Positions 17,227-25,772 of a stretch of 64,000 bases of DNA are shown in pieces. Within the stretch, counting starts at the first letter, position 1; the number at the start of each line of letters is the position of its first letter. The stretch spans positions 1 through 64,000 of the forward strand of contig JAHDXO010000037.1 in assembly GCA_023382975.1 (NCBI GenBank), written 5' to 3'. Under the pieces are notes generated by a model. The model was not told the DNA's origin. It did no database searches and saw only the letters and a list, made by a program, of their open reading frames with translations. The translations under genes and the position numbers were made by a program. The stretch is from Pirellulaceae bacterium (GTDB taxonomy: Bacteria > Planctomycetota > Planctomycetia > Pirellulales > Pirellulaceae).

Positions 17227-19125
17227 GTGCCCGGACGATTCACCGCGGAGAGAGTCGCTGCTGCGATCGAGGCCTTGAGCCAGTTGCGTGACCGTCAGGT
17301 CGCACTGGCGGAGTCCTGGGCACGAGAGCTCGCACACGTTCCGCCCGAGTACCGGCCCAGCGCTTTGAACCTGCTGCACTACCTGGCGTTGCGGCAACAC
17401 GATCTGCGACCGCTGCAGTTGGATTTGTCATCCCTGGGCCTCTCCTCGTTAGGCCGGACCGAGGCGCATGCCCTGGCGGGCGTCGACGCCGTCCTCGCGG
17501 CTTTGCACAAGCTCTCGGGACTCGCGATGGAGCGGCCCGCCGGGTTCCAATTGCCGGTGGATTTCTCCGGCGGGCCCCAAGCGCTGGAACGGCACACCGA
17601 GTTCTTGCTGGGACCGGTCCCCGCGGGCCGCGCGGTGCGGATCATGGTGACGATGCCCAGCGAAGCGGCCGAGTCCTACGAACTGGTAAGGGACTTGCTG
17701 CTGGCCGGCATGGACGTCATGCGGATCAACAGCGCCCATGACGGGGCGGAGGCTTGGCGAAAGATGACCGAGCACCTGCGCCGGGCGGTCGCCGAAGTGG
17801 GCCGGCCCTGCCGCGTGTTGTTCGATCTGCAGGGACCCAAGCTGCGGACCGGCCCCGTCGCCCCGGGGCCCGCCGTGCTCCACTGGAGTCCACGACGGGG
17901 GCTGCGCGGGCAACTGCTCCGTCCCGTCAAAGTGCGACTGGCCCCGACAGTCCGGGCCGGAGCGGAATCGCCGGATTATGACGTGCTGTTACCGATGGAG
18001 GCCGCATGGCTGAGCGACTTGCGGCCCGGCGACGACCTGCTATTGGCCGACTGTCGGGGCATGGACCGTCGTTTGCGGGTTGTGGCGGTGGACGCGCAAG
18101 GGGTGCTGACGGAGAGCAGATCGACGGTCTACGTCGAGTCGGGCGCCGCAGTCCGCTGGCAGCCCGCTGGCCCCTCCTCGCGACCGGCGAACGAAGACTT
18201 GGGCGACGGGCGGATTGGAGCCCTGCCGGCCAGCGACCAGCCACTGGTCCTGCACCGCGGTGACTTGTTGGTGGTCACGGAGATGTCCGAGTTGGGACGT
18301 CCCGCCACGTACGCGGCGGACGGCACGCTCGCCACCCCGGCCAGCATTCCATGTACGCTACCACAGGTGTTTGGGGATTTGACAGCCGGCCAGCGGATCA
18401 TGTTCGACGACGGCAAGATTGGGGGCCTGATCGAGGAGGCCGCGCGCGATCGGCTTCGCGTCCGCATCACTCAGACCCGCGCCGGCGGTGCGAAACTCCG
18501 AGCCGACAAGGGAATCAACCTGCCCGACAGCGCGCTGCACGTCGGATCCCTGAGCGACGCGGACCTGACACATCTGGAGTTCGCCGTCGCCCACACGGAC
18601 ATGGTGGGCCTGTCCTTCGTGCGGTCGCCCGAAGATGTGCTCAATCTGGAACGCGAACTGGACCGCCGCAACGGTTCGCATTTGGGCATCGTCCTGAAGA
18701 TCGAGACGCGAGCGGCCTTTGATCGGCTGCCGAATCTACTGGTGACCGCCCTTCGTTCCCCGCCGGTCGGAGTGATGGTGGCCCGCGGCGATCTGGCCGT
18801 CGAGATGGGCTTCGAACGCCTGGCCGAAGTGCAGGAACAGATCTTGTGGCTGTGCGAAGCGGCGCACGTACCCGTGATCTGGGCCACCCAGGTTCTGGAG
18901 TCGCTGGCCAAGAAGGGGATGCCCTCTCGAGCCGAAGTGACGGACGCCGCGATGAGCGGCCGTGCCGAGTGCGTCATGCTCAACAAAGGTCCGCACGTGC
19001 TGGAGGCAGTCCGCTTCCTGGACAACGTCATGACTCGGATGCAGCGGCACCAAGCCAAGAAGCGCGCCGTCCTGAGAAAGCTGTCCGTTTCCGACCGCAT
19101 TGTCGACTCGAGGACAACTGAGTAG
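17227..19125 (+). CDS. Pyruvate-kinase-like protein with N-terminal extension, no C-terminal domain
   Basis: A 632-residue protein built on the pyruvate kinase barrel. The first ~150 residues are a helical extension not found in classical enzymes. The barrel starts at VRIMVTMPSEAAESYELVRD, with MRINSAHDG in place of the classical MNFSHG, then DLQGPKLRTG, the Lys-containing KIETRAAFDRLPNLL, the metal-site motif VMVARGDLAVEM, and ATQVLESLAKKGMPSRAEVTD. The chain ends soon after, lacking the allosteric C-terminal domain. A long insert (about 220-400) sits where the B domain is expected. Most catalytic residues are retained, so catalysis is plausible, but the natural substrate is uncertain. GTG at 17227 has GGAGAG upstream. 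I know similar long variants occur in several phyla; I infer it is not the main glycolytic enzyme. Confidence 0.82.
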   Translation: MPGRFTAERVAAAIEALSQLRDRQVALAESWARELAHVPPEYRPSALNLLHYLALRQHDLRPLQLDLSSLGLSSLGRTEAHALAGVDAVLAALHKLSGLAMERPAGFQLPVDFSGGPQALERHTEFLLGPVPAGRAVRIMVTMPSEAAESYELVRDLLLAGMDVMRINSAHDGAEAWRKMTEHLRRAVAEVGRPCRVLFDLQGPKLRTGPVAPGPAVLHWSPRRGLRGQLLRPVKVRLAPTVRAGAESPDYDVLLPMEAAWLSDLRPGDDLLLADCRGMDRRLRVVAVDAQGVLTESRSTVYVESGAAVRWQPAGPSSRPANEDLGDGRIGALPASDQPLVLHRGDLLVVTEMSELGRPATYAADGTLATPASIPCTLPQVFGDLTAGQRIMFDDGKIGGLIEEAARDRLRVRITQTRAGGAKLRADKGINLPDSALHVGSLSDADLTHLEFAVAHTDMVGLSFVRSPEDVLNLERELDRRNGSHLGIVLKIETRAAFDRLPNLLVTALRSPPVGVMVARGDLAVEMGFERLAEVQEQILWLCEAAHVPVIWATQVLESLAKKGMPSRAEVTDAAMSGRAECVMLNKGPHVLEAVRFLDNVMTRMQRHQAKKRAVLRKLSVSDRIVDSRTTE

Positions 19126-19186
19126 GTTCTGGTGGTCGTCGCCAATGCGCTGACCCCGCCCGAAGTCGGCCGCCCTGCGACGCGGG

Positions 19187-22100
19187 CTACTCGCGGTGCC
19201 TGTTTCCCGTCAGGGGCAGGCGGGCGAGGGGCAGCAGACTCGTGGGGCCGGCGGTGGGGTGCTGGCTTTGGGGATCGGCGGCCGAATCGGCGGCGACCAT
19301 GCGCTGAACATACTCGACGGCCTCGTCCAGCGTGACGATGCCGTCGCCGTTGCCGGTCTCGCGGTCCGCGGCGCCTTGCAGGGCTTCGATCAGCCGGGCG
19401 GTGAAACGCCCGAGTCGCCGCTGCCGGGCTTCGACGGCTTCCTGGCTGCCATCCGACGCCGTCATGGTGAAGACCAGATCGTCCTGCAGCAAACGCAGCG
19501 CCGCCTTCAGTTCCCGCTGGTGGAGCGGTTGGACCGCGCCGCTGTGGCACGTGTCCAGGATGACCAGTTTGCGGCACGGCACCTCGGCAAACGCGGCGAA
19601 GTCGGAAAAGCTCAAGCAATCGGCGTAGCGGCGTCCCAAAATGTCTCCGAATCGGGCGTCGGCGGTGACGAAGTAGTAGTCGTTCGTGCCGGTGTCGCGC
19701 ACGCCGTGTCCGGACAGGAAGATTACCAACAGATCGTCCGGCGAGACGTCGCGGGCCAGATCGGCCGCGTACTGATCGAGTGTGGTGCTCCAGGCCGGAC
19801 GGGTAACGCTTTGGTCCAGCAAGGAAACAGCTTGGCTGTCGTACAACGGAGCCGCCCCCGCGCGCAGCGCGCCGGTGAGCTCCAGCGCGTTGCGTACCGC
19901 GAAATCCAGACGCGGGATCTGCGCGTCGCGGTACTGGTTGACGCCGGCCGCCGCGATGAACAGCCGAGCCGGTCGCGGTTCGGGTACGGCAGCGCGCGAC
20001 ATCAGCAACTCGGCCGAAGCGACGACCGCCGCTTCGGTCGACGCAACCACCTGAATCAGAATCTGCGGATCGGACGGCAAGCGTGCGGACCAGCGGTAGA
20101 TCCATTGCTGGCCGTCAGGCGTGTCGTGCTGGCCGACCAATTCACGCTCTCCCGCCACGACCCCGTTGGCAAACGCCTTGGGCGGTACCAATCGTTCGCC
20201 CGCAGGCACCGTGATTACCGCCTCGACCACCACGCGGTCGCCCGCGATCGGTGCGTTGGGATGCGGTTGGCGTATTTCGAGCCGCGGCCGTGCCGAGTAC
20301 TCTTGCTGGACGACCTGCTGGGAATGGGTGGGCGGTTGCCGCCGCGCCGCACGGAACGCGTCCTCGATGCTGCCTGTTTCCAGCAACCGGGACATGACGT
20401 CGGGGCGTTCGAGCCGTCGGCGAAGTTGAGCCGCGAGAAAGAAATCCGGTGCCCGGTCCAGGCCTCGGTTGACTTGCCAGCCAAAGAGTCGGTGCCCTTC
20501 GAACGAGGCGTCGTAGTAACCCGACGGCGCCCAGTAGGCCCACTGGCGGTTCTCGGCCACCAACAGCGACGCCAGCGGCGGCCAGGCGGGAAAGATCTGA
20601 AACGCCCCGGTCAGATTGCCGCCGCGGCCGTGTTCGAAGACCAGACGTTCCTGCCACGGGCGGTCTTGCAGGGCTGCGAGCATCTCCGCGGGGGCGTCGT
20701 TGGAGATCCGTTCGCCTCCCTCGCGCCACATCAGCTTGCGGATCGAGTCCCCCGCGCGCACACCGCGGCCGTACAGCGGGCCGTCGGCGCGCACAGCGGT
20801 GACCGTCAGGCGGCCCTCGTTTGCGGCGAATTCGGCGCCCCAGCGGTTGGCCACGGCATCGCCGATCATGGCGTCGCCCACCGGCCAGAAGCGAATGGTC
20901 ATGTCCTGTGCCGCCGAAACCAAGTAGCGAAGGTCGCGCGAAATGCCCACCGACGTGACCGCGGCCTCGTGTCTGCGGAACATGCGCAGCAGGGGGCAGC
21001 CGCCTTGTTCCGCCAAGCGGAAGACGTACAGATTGTTCTGTCCGTCCGTGCCGACCACCACGGCCAACGGTTGTCCCTGTCGGTCGGGAATCCAGCATGT
21101 CGCGGTCGGTGAGCCTTCCACGCCGGGACGCAAGGGGAGCTGCGCCACGCGGCGTCCGGCTTTGGCCAGCCAGTAGGTCTCTTCGTTGCTGGCCGTGGTT
21201 GCAGGCACCGTCACGAGCGACCAATCGCCCCGCCACCACGTGTTCAACATCCAGTCCTTGGAGTCCACCTGCTGCTCGCGGCCCAGTTGGAGAGTCGTGG
21301 CGTCGAAGGTGCCGGACCACCGGTCCGCGTCGTATCCGAAAGCCACGCGGTAATACGGCCGCTCGCGGGCGAACGCCACGCGCAACGGCGGGCGGACCGC
21401 GGCGCGCAACACGTTGGCGCGATCCAGATCGGCCAGCCGACGGACCTCGACGGTCGAGCCTTGCGAATAAGCGATGTCGCGGCCGTCGGGACTGATCGCA
21501 CAGGCCATCACATGCTGGCCGACCTTCGCCGACCACGTGGTTTTGGATTGCTGGACGTCTCGCGTGTCCCACAGTTGCAGATCGGCACCGCTGGCATCGC
21601 GGCGGTATCCGCCCAGCAACAGCCGCTGTCCGCTTGCGTCAAAGGCCAACGAGATCACCGGCGCCTTCATCTGGATTCGGTTCGTCCGCTCGCCGCGGCG
21701 CAGATCCCACAGAAAGACGCGCCCGGCGTCGTCGGCTGACGCCAAGCGTCCGCCATCGGCCGACACGGCCATCGCCAGGACCATGCGGGTATGCACGGTG
21801 TCGGGACCGTCGCCGCCCAAGGTGCGGCTGGCACCGTTGGACACATCGACCGACCGCAGACGCCAAGTGACGCTGCCGCGCGCATCCAGACCGGCGTAAG
21901 CCGGCAAGACGACGGTTTGGCCGTTGGTCATCTGGACCGGCGAGAACCGCCGCCAGGCGAGCAGCCGCGCTGCTTCGGCCGGGCCGTGCGATTTTGAATC
22001 GGGAGGTTGGATTTCACGGGCCTTCCACAGACCGGTCGCCGCGTCGGGGCTCCAATACATGGCTTGGCCATCGATCTCCACCGACACGAAGCCGGGTGCC

Positions 22101-22804
22101 TTGGGATCGGGCGAGGCCGCCAGCGAGACGACGACCGGATGGGTGGCGACGCGATCGTCGGTCAACGCCGACCGCCATTGGCCCGTCGCGGGATCGGCCA
22201 GCACCGCCTTGGCCTGGTCCATCGCGCCGTCGCCAGCCAGCGCCAACAAACCGTTGCCTGCTGCCAGCGCATAGATGCGGCCGCGCGGCCCGCGTTGGAT
22301 CTGCCAGCGGATTGTGCGTTCGTAGGTCCACGGGGCCTGAACGGGCAGCGGTTCGGCGACTCGCCGCCACACGACGGCCGATTTGTCGTCGCCTCCGGAA
22401 CAGATCCGTTGGGAATCGGGCGTGAAGACCAAGGTGCGAACCGTGGCGGCGTGGCCTCCAAGGTCCAGACGAAGCCAGGGCGTACGATCCGGGCTGTCGT
22501 CCAAGCGGGCGACATCGTCGTCCGCCGCGGCCAGCAGCATGGCGGCTCCCGGCGGCTCGGACGCGACGGTTTGCGAGGCGAAACGGGGCGGCAACTCGCG
22601 CTCGCTCGGCACGCGGACGGCCCACTGCGGACGGACCTTGGCCGAGACGAAGCCGTCGGGCAACGCCGATTCCGCAGGAAACTCGCTCCGTTTGACTGCC
22701 TGACCCGGCAGCATCGATTCGGGCGGAAGTCGATCCGCGGCAGTAACTCCGGCCGAGACCATGCCCAACAGTCCGATCGCTCGAAGCAAATAACGCGGTT
22801 CCAC
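19187..22804 (-). CDS. Secreted WD40-repeat and caspase-family (C14) protein
   Basis: A 1205-residue protein with a signal peptide (YLLRAIGLLGMVSAGVTAA), about 600 residues of WD40-type beta-propeller repeats (for example ATVRTLVFTPDSQRICSGGD, LASADDAGRVFLWDLRRGER, DLRYLVSAAQDMTIRFWPVG), a PDZ-like segment (VRAGDSIRKLMW), a beta region, then a caspase-like domain from about 940 to 1190. The catalytic His lies in IFLSGHG (near 1027) and the Cys in LDTCHSG (near 1083). Close to the end, GNGDGIVTLDEAVEYV resembles an EF-hand calcium loop, fitting calcium-activated metacaspase-type enzymes. The start is GTG at 22804 with GGGAGGGGG upstream. Substrate and role are unknown; such fusions are frequent in Planctomycetota and Cyanobacteria. 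Confidence 0.87.
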   Translation of the reverse strand: MEPRYLLRAIGLLGMVSAGVTAADRLPPESMLPGQAVKRSEFPAESALPDGFVSAKVRPQWAVRVPSERELPPRFASQTVASEPPGAAMLLAAADDDVARLDDSPDRTPWLRLDLGGHAATVRTLVFTPDSQRICSGGDDKSAVVWRRVAEPLPVQAPWTYERTIRWQIQRGPRGRIYALAAGNGLLALAGDGAMDQAKAVLADPATGQWRSALTDDRVATHPVVVSLAASPDPKAPGFVSVEIDGQAMYWSPDAATGLWKAREIQPPDSKSHGPAEAARLLAWRRFSPVQMTNGQTVVLPAYAGLDARGSVTWRLRSVDVSNGASRTLGGDGPDTVHTRMVLAMAVSADGGRLASADDAGRVFLWDLRRGERTNRIQMKAPVISLAFDASGQRLLLGGYRRDASGADLQLWDTRDVQQSKTTWSAKVGQHVMACAISPDGRDIAYSQGSTVEVRRLADLDRANVLRAAVRPPLRVAFARERPYYRVAFGYDADRWSGTFDATTLQLGREQQVDSKDWMLNTWWRGDWSLVTVPATTASNEETYWLAKAGRRVAQLPLRPGVEGSPTATCWIPDRQGQPLAVVVGTDGQNNLYVFRLAEQGGCPLLRMFRRHEAAVTSVGISRDLRYLVSAAQDMTIRFWPVGDAMIGDAVANRWGAEFAANEGRLTVTAVRADGPLYGRGVRAGDSIRKLMWREGGERISNDAPAEMLAALQDRPWQERLVFEHGRGGNLTGAFQIFPAWPPLASLLVAENRQWAYWAPSGYYDASFEGHRLFGWQVNRGLDRAPDFFLAAQLRRRLERPDVMSRLLETGSIEDAFRAARRQPPTHSQQVVQQEYSARPRLEIRQPHPNAPIAGDRVVVEAVITVPAGERLVPPKAFANGVVAGERELVGQHDTPDGQQWIYRWSARLPSDPQILIQVVASTEAAVVASAELLMSRAAVPEPRPARLFIAAAGVNQYRDAQIPRLDFAVRNALELTGALRAGAAPLYDSQAVSLLDQSVTRPAWSTTLDQYAADLARDVSPDDLLVIFLSGHGVRDTGTNDYYFVTADARFGDILGRRYADCLSFSDFAAFAEVPCRKLVILDTCHSGAVQPLHQRELKAALRLLQDDLVFTMTASDGSQEAVEARQRRLGRFTARLIEALQGAADRETGNGDGIVTLDEAVEYVQRMVAADSAADPQSQHPTAGPTSLLPLARLPLTGNRHRE

Positions 22805-22883
22805 TTGACCCCCTCCCGGCTGATTCGGCAGCGAATTCTGTCTTGGATTCCTGCGGGGCGCGACGAGTTCCTCTTCATATTCT

Positions 22884-23064
22884 GCGGCAGCAGCCCGTGG
22901 GCGCCGAACGCGGGTCCGAATTGCGTCCCACCGCCCGACTCGCGTTCAGCGGCAGTGGCCCGTGGGCGCCGAACGCGGGTCCGAATTCCGTCCCACCGTC
23001 CAATTCGCGTTCAGCGCCCGCGAGCCACCCGTCCGACTCGCGTTCAGCGCCCGCGAGCCACTGT
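22884..23064. repeat. Nested tandem repeats in the intergenic region 22805-23290
   Basis: Two near-identical 65-base units (22884-22948 and 22949-23013) contain GTGGGCGCCGAACGCGGGTC and end in TCGCGTTCA. They lead into two 33-base units (22999-23031 and 23032-23064) with TCGCGTTCAGCGCCCGCGAG followed by CCAC, and a further partial copy of GCGAGCCACT near 23074. The region also holds short open frames on both strands, which I regard as non-coding. It separates the convergent-free ends of the caspase gene start and the PPC gene stop (both minus strand), so it could include a promoter for the caspase gene at its right-hand limit near 22810. Nothing else is recognisable between 23065 and 23290. 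Confidence 0.8.
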
Positions 23065-23290
23065 TCGGCAGCGTGCGAGCCACTTCTAGCGTCCACCACC
23101 AAGGGTGATTCGCGCATGGCACTTCCAATAGTAGCCGGAAGTGCGAGCGGGGGAAGCGCCACCACGGACGCGGCAGCGAAGTCGTGCTCGGATTCTCGAT
23201 AATTCCGCGCACGAGAACAATCACGCCGGGCTGGAATGCCGACGCCCAAATCCGAACATCGGAATCCGAATACACAGGATTCGCCGGTCG

Positions 23291-25594
23291 TTATTGGATC
23301 AAACGGGCCTCGATGCCCGCGAGTTCGCGGTTGGTGAACTCGTCGGTCAGAAGCCATTCTTGATACAAGCGTTCGATTTCGTTCAGACGACCGGCGACGG
23401 ATGCCTTGGTCAACGTGCGCTGCACATCCTTCGGCAGATCCTCGTCTCGGATCGGCGGTCGGACGCGTTCCGCGGGTGGCTGGTAGGATGGATTGTAAAC
23501 CAACACCGGCAGGGTGTCCGCGGGCAACAGGTGACGCCACAGGAAGGCCTGCATTCGGTCCTCGGCCGGCACGGCCTGGCGGACGATTTCCTGGTCGCCA
23601 GCTTTCGCCGTCCCGACGACGGTCAGGTTGAGCGGTTCCTCCAATTCGGTCAGACTGGTCTTCAATGCCAGTCCGATGGTCTCTTGGTTGGCTGCCAGCG
23701 TGGCGCCGGCCGATTCGAATCCCTCGGGCAAGTCCTTGAATCGCAAAGCAATCGGTCCATCAAACCCGTCCCGGCGAACGACAAAAACGGTTACCGAGGC
23801 GGAGCCCTTGCTGGGCATCACGATTCGAGAAGGGATCAAACGCAACTCAAAATCGGGTTGCGGATGGCTGATCCGGAGCCGGTAGGCGTACTCCTTTCCA
23901 GCTTGGCGTCGCGTGTCGCTGATGTGAACGAAGTACTTTCCGTCGGCAGGCAGTTTGGCCATCAGGTACGAATCGGCGTGGTCGGTGTTCAGCCCCGATG
24001 CGGCGTCAAAGTGATCGTCGTTCAACGCGATGATCTTGCCGTCCGCAGCCGTGATCTTGACGAAGGAATCCAGCGGGGAACCGAGCCGACGGGCCTGCAC
24101 TTCCGCCACGATGGTCTCGCCGGCCTTGCCGTCCACTTCGAAGACGTCCCCGTCACCGGGGCGATCGGCACGCCCGTTGACGATGATGGGAAGCGTCACT
24201 TTCTGGGCCGCGGACGCCGCGTCGTTGGGTTCCTGTTCCTGGCACTCGGGCAACGTGCCCAAGGCAAACTGCACGTAGTTGGAGAGGTGGTCCCCGTTAG
24301 CGGCGGCCAGCAGATAACGCCCCGGTGCCGCGTCCTGCGGGGGCGGCGCCAGCTTGGTTTCTTCCAGATTCCAGCCGTCCACCTCGATCGCCACCGGTTC
24401 GCCCGCACGGCCTCCCAAGGGGAAGATGCTGGTGACGAACGGCAGCTCGCCGATGGTGATCCGATACACGAAACTCTCCCGGCCGCGGAACAGTGCCTCG
24501 TTGATGCTCAGTACGTACTCGCCGTCCGCGGGAACTTCGAAATAGATCAGCGGATCGGGGTCAGAACGGAAGTCGTCGTTGTACGCGACCTCGTTTCCCT
24601 TGGCGTCGTGAAGCCTCAGCACGGCTTGGAACCAGCCGGGAACGCCATCGGGGACGTAGGGGATTAGATCCCGGGCCTTGGCCGAAATCACCAAACGCTG
24701 CCCCGCGCTCGCCGCAAAACGATACCGGTTCACCTCGCCCGCAGCGATCTGGCCGTTCATCGTGCAGGGCACGCTGATGCGCAGCACCTGTTCTTCGGGC
24801 GGTCTCTTGCGCTGGGCCAATTGCTCTCTGCCGAGCACGGGCAGTTGCATGGTTTTCATCGGCTTGCGGGCGACTTCGGGCACTTGGCCCACGTAAAAGG
24901 ACAGCGCATTGGAGATGCCGCGCTTGGTGACCACCCGGATCTCTCGGCGGCCGGGCTTTGCGTCGGGATCAACCGTGACTTCGGCAAAGACGAGTTCGGT
25001 TTGGGAACGGACGGCCGGCGTGCGTTCGTCTTCAGCGAAGATCTTCTGAATCCGCTCGATCAGGTTTTGCTTGGCGATCTCCTTCTCGGACTTTGGCACT
25101 TCGTCCTTCGCGTCCGTTGCGGCCGGCTTCGGGGCTGCCGGCTTCTCCAACTTCGCGCTGCAATCGCTGCAGACGGTGGCGTCCGGCGGGTTGATGCGGC
25201 CGCACGCGGAGCACATCAGACCCTGTTCCTCGTTCGCAACGCTCGGCGGACCGATGGGCGCGGGAAACTCGTACCAGGCCATCTTGGCAGCCATGACGTC
25301 GTCGACCGTCGTTTCCGGCTTCCGCAACTCGTTCAGTTGTTGTTGGAGCAACCCGAGTTCCTGATTGCCCAGGACCCGGTAGTAATCGACCAGCCGGACG
25401 GAAACCCCTTCCCCGCTGACCACCACCTGAGCAGGATTGACGAGCGACTGTCCGCCCAGCCGAATCGGGAACGTCGTGCCCTGCTGGCCGCCGGCCGGAT
25501 AGACAAACCCGATGTACTGGTTCTGTGCCTGGGCTGCGGATGCCACCGCCAGTAAAATGGCCGAAGCGAATGCGGCCAATCGAAGGTTCTTCAT
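23291..25594 (-). CDS. Exported pre-peptidase C-terminal (PPC) domain protein with embedded zinc ribbon
   Basis: A 767-residue secreted protein of a type common in planctomycetes beside DUF1501 and DUF1549/DUF1553 genes; its molecular role is unknown. The signal peptide is AFASAILLAVASAAQAQ. A first IPT/Ig-like part (IGFVYPAGGQQGTTFPIRLG) is followed by a zinc ribbon with Cys128, Cys131, Cys142 and Cys145 (CxxC-x10-CxxC) and a Lys/Ala-rich linker. Two PPC-type beta domains follow (GDVFEVDGKAGETIVAEVQA with DSFVKI, and an earlier QIAAGEVNRYRFAASAGQRL). ATG at 25594 has GGGAG upstream with a 7-base spacer. It lies 178 bases after the DUF1501 gene, on the same strand. Confidence 0.82.
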   Translation of the reverse strand: MKNLRLAAFASAILLAVASAAQAQNQYIGFVYPAGGQQGTTFPIRLGGQSLVNPAQVVVSGEGVSVRLVDYYRVLGNQELGLLQQQLNELRKPETTVDDVMAAKMAWYEFPAPIGPPSVANEEQGLMCSACGRINPPDATVCSDCSAKLEKPAAPKPAATDAKDEVPKSEKEIAKQNLIERIQKIFAEDERTPAVRSQTELVFAEVTVDPDAKPGRREIRVVTKRGISNALSFYVGQVPEVARKPMKTMQLPVLGREQLAQRKRPPEEQVLRISVPCTMNGQIAAGEVNRYRFAASAGQRLVISAKARDLIPYVPDGVPGWFQAVLRLHDAKGNEVAYNDDFRSDPDPLIYFEVPADGEYVLSINEALFRGRESFVYRITIGELPFVTSIFPLGGRAGEPVAIEVDGWNLEETKLAPPPQDAAPGRYLLAAANGDHLSNYVQFALGTLPECQEQEPNDAASAAQKVTLPIIVNGRADRPGDGDVFEVDGKAGETIVAEVQARRLGSPLDSFVKITAADGKIIALNDDHFDAASGLNTDHADSYLMAKLPADGKYFVHISDTRRQAGKEYAYRLRISHPQPDFELRLIPSRIVMPSKGSASVTVFVVRRDGFDGPIALRFKDLPEGFESAGATLAANQETIGLALKTSLTELEEPLNLTVVGTAKAGDQEIVRQAVPAEDRMQAFLWRHLLPADTLPVLVYNPSYQPPAERVRPPIRDEDLPKDVQRTLTKASVAGRLNEIERLYQEWLLTDEFTNRELAGIEARLIQ

Positions 25595-25674
25595 CGTGTG
25601 CTCCCTTGGTTCAAGCATTCGTGATCAGAAGCCCTGGCAAAATCGGTCTTGCCTAGTCCGTCCTGGTCCGTCTT

Positions 25675-25748
25675 AATCTTTCACCTGATCTTTCACCCAA
25701 TCTCCTGGAGGAGAGACTGAGTCTAGGGTTAGGATTAAGTGAAAGATT
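25675..25748. repeat. Inverted repeat between the DUF1501 and PPC genes
   Basis: AATCTTTCAC at 25675-25684 pairs perfectly with GTGAAAGATT at 25739-25748; a smaller hairpin (TCTCCTGGAGGAGA) lies inside the loop. The A/T-rich character contrasts with the neighbouring genes. It could act as an attenuator or mRNA-processing site between the two genes, but there is no T-run typical of an intrinsic terminator. Function is inferred only from position. Confidence 0.45.
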
Positions 25749-25772
25749 TAGGGATCCCTCATCCCTCATTGC

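Noticed and set aside
25675..25748. Intrinsic terminator after the DUF1501 gene
   Set aside because: The perfect 10-bp inverted repeat has a 54-base loop and no T-run on either side; listed only as an inverted repeat.
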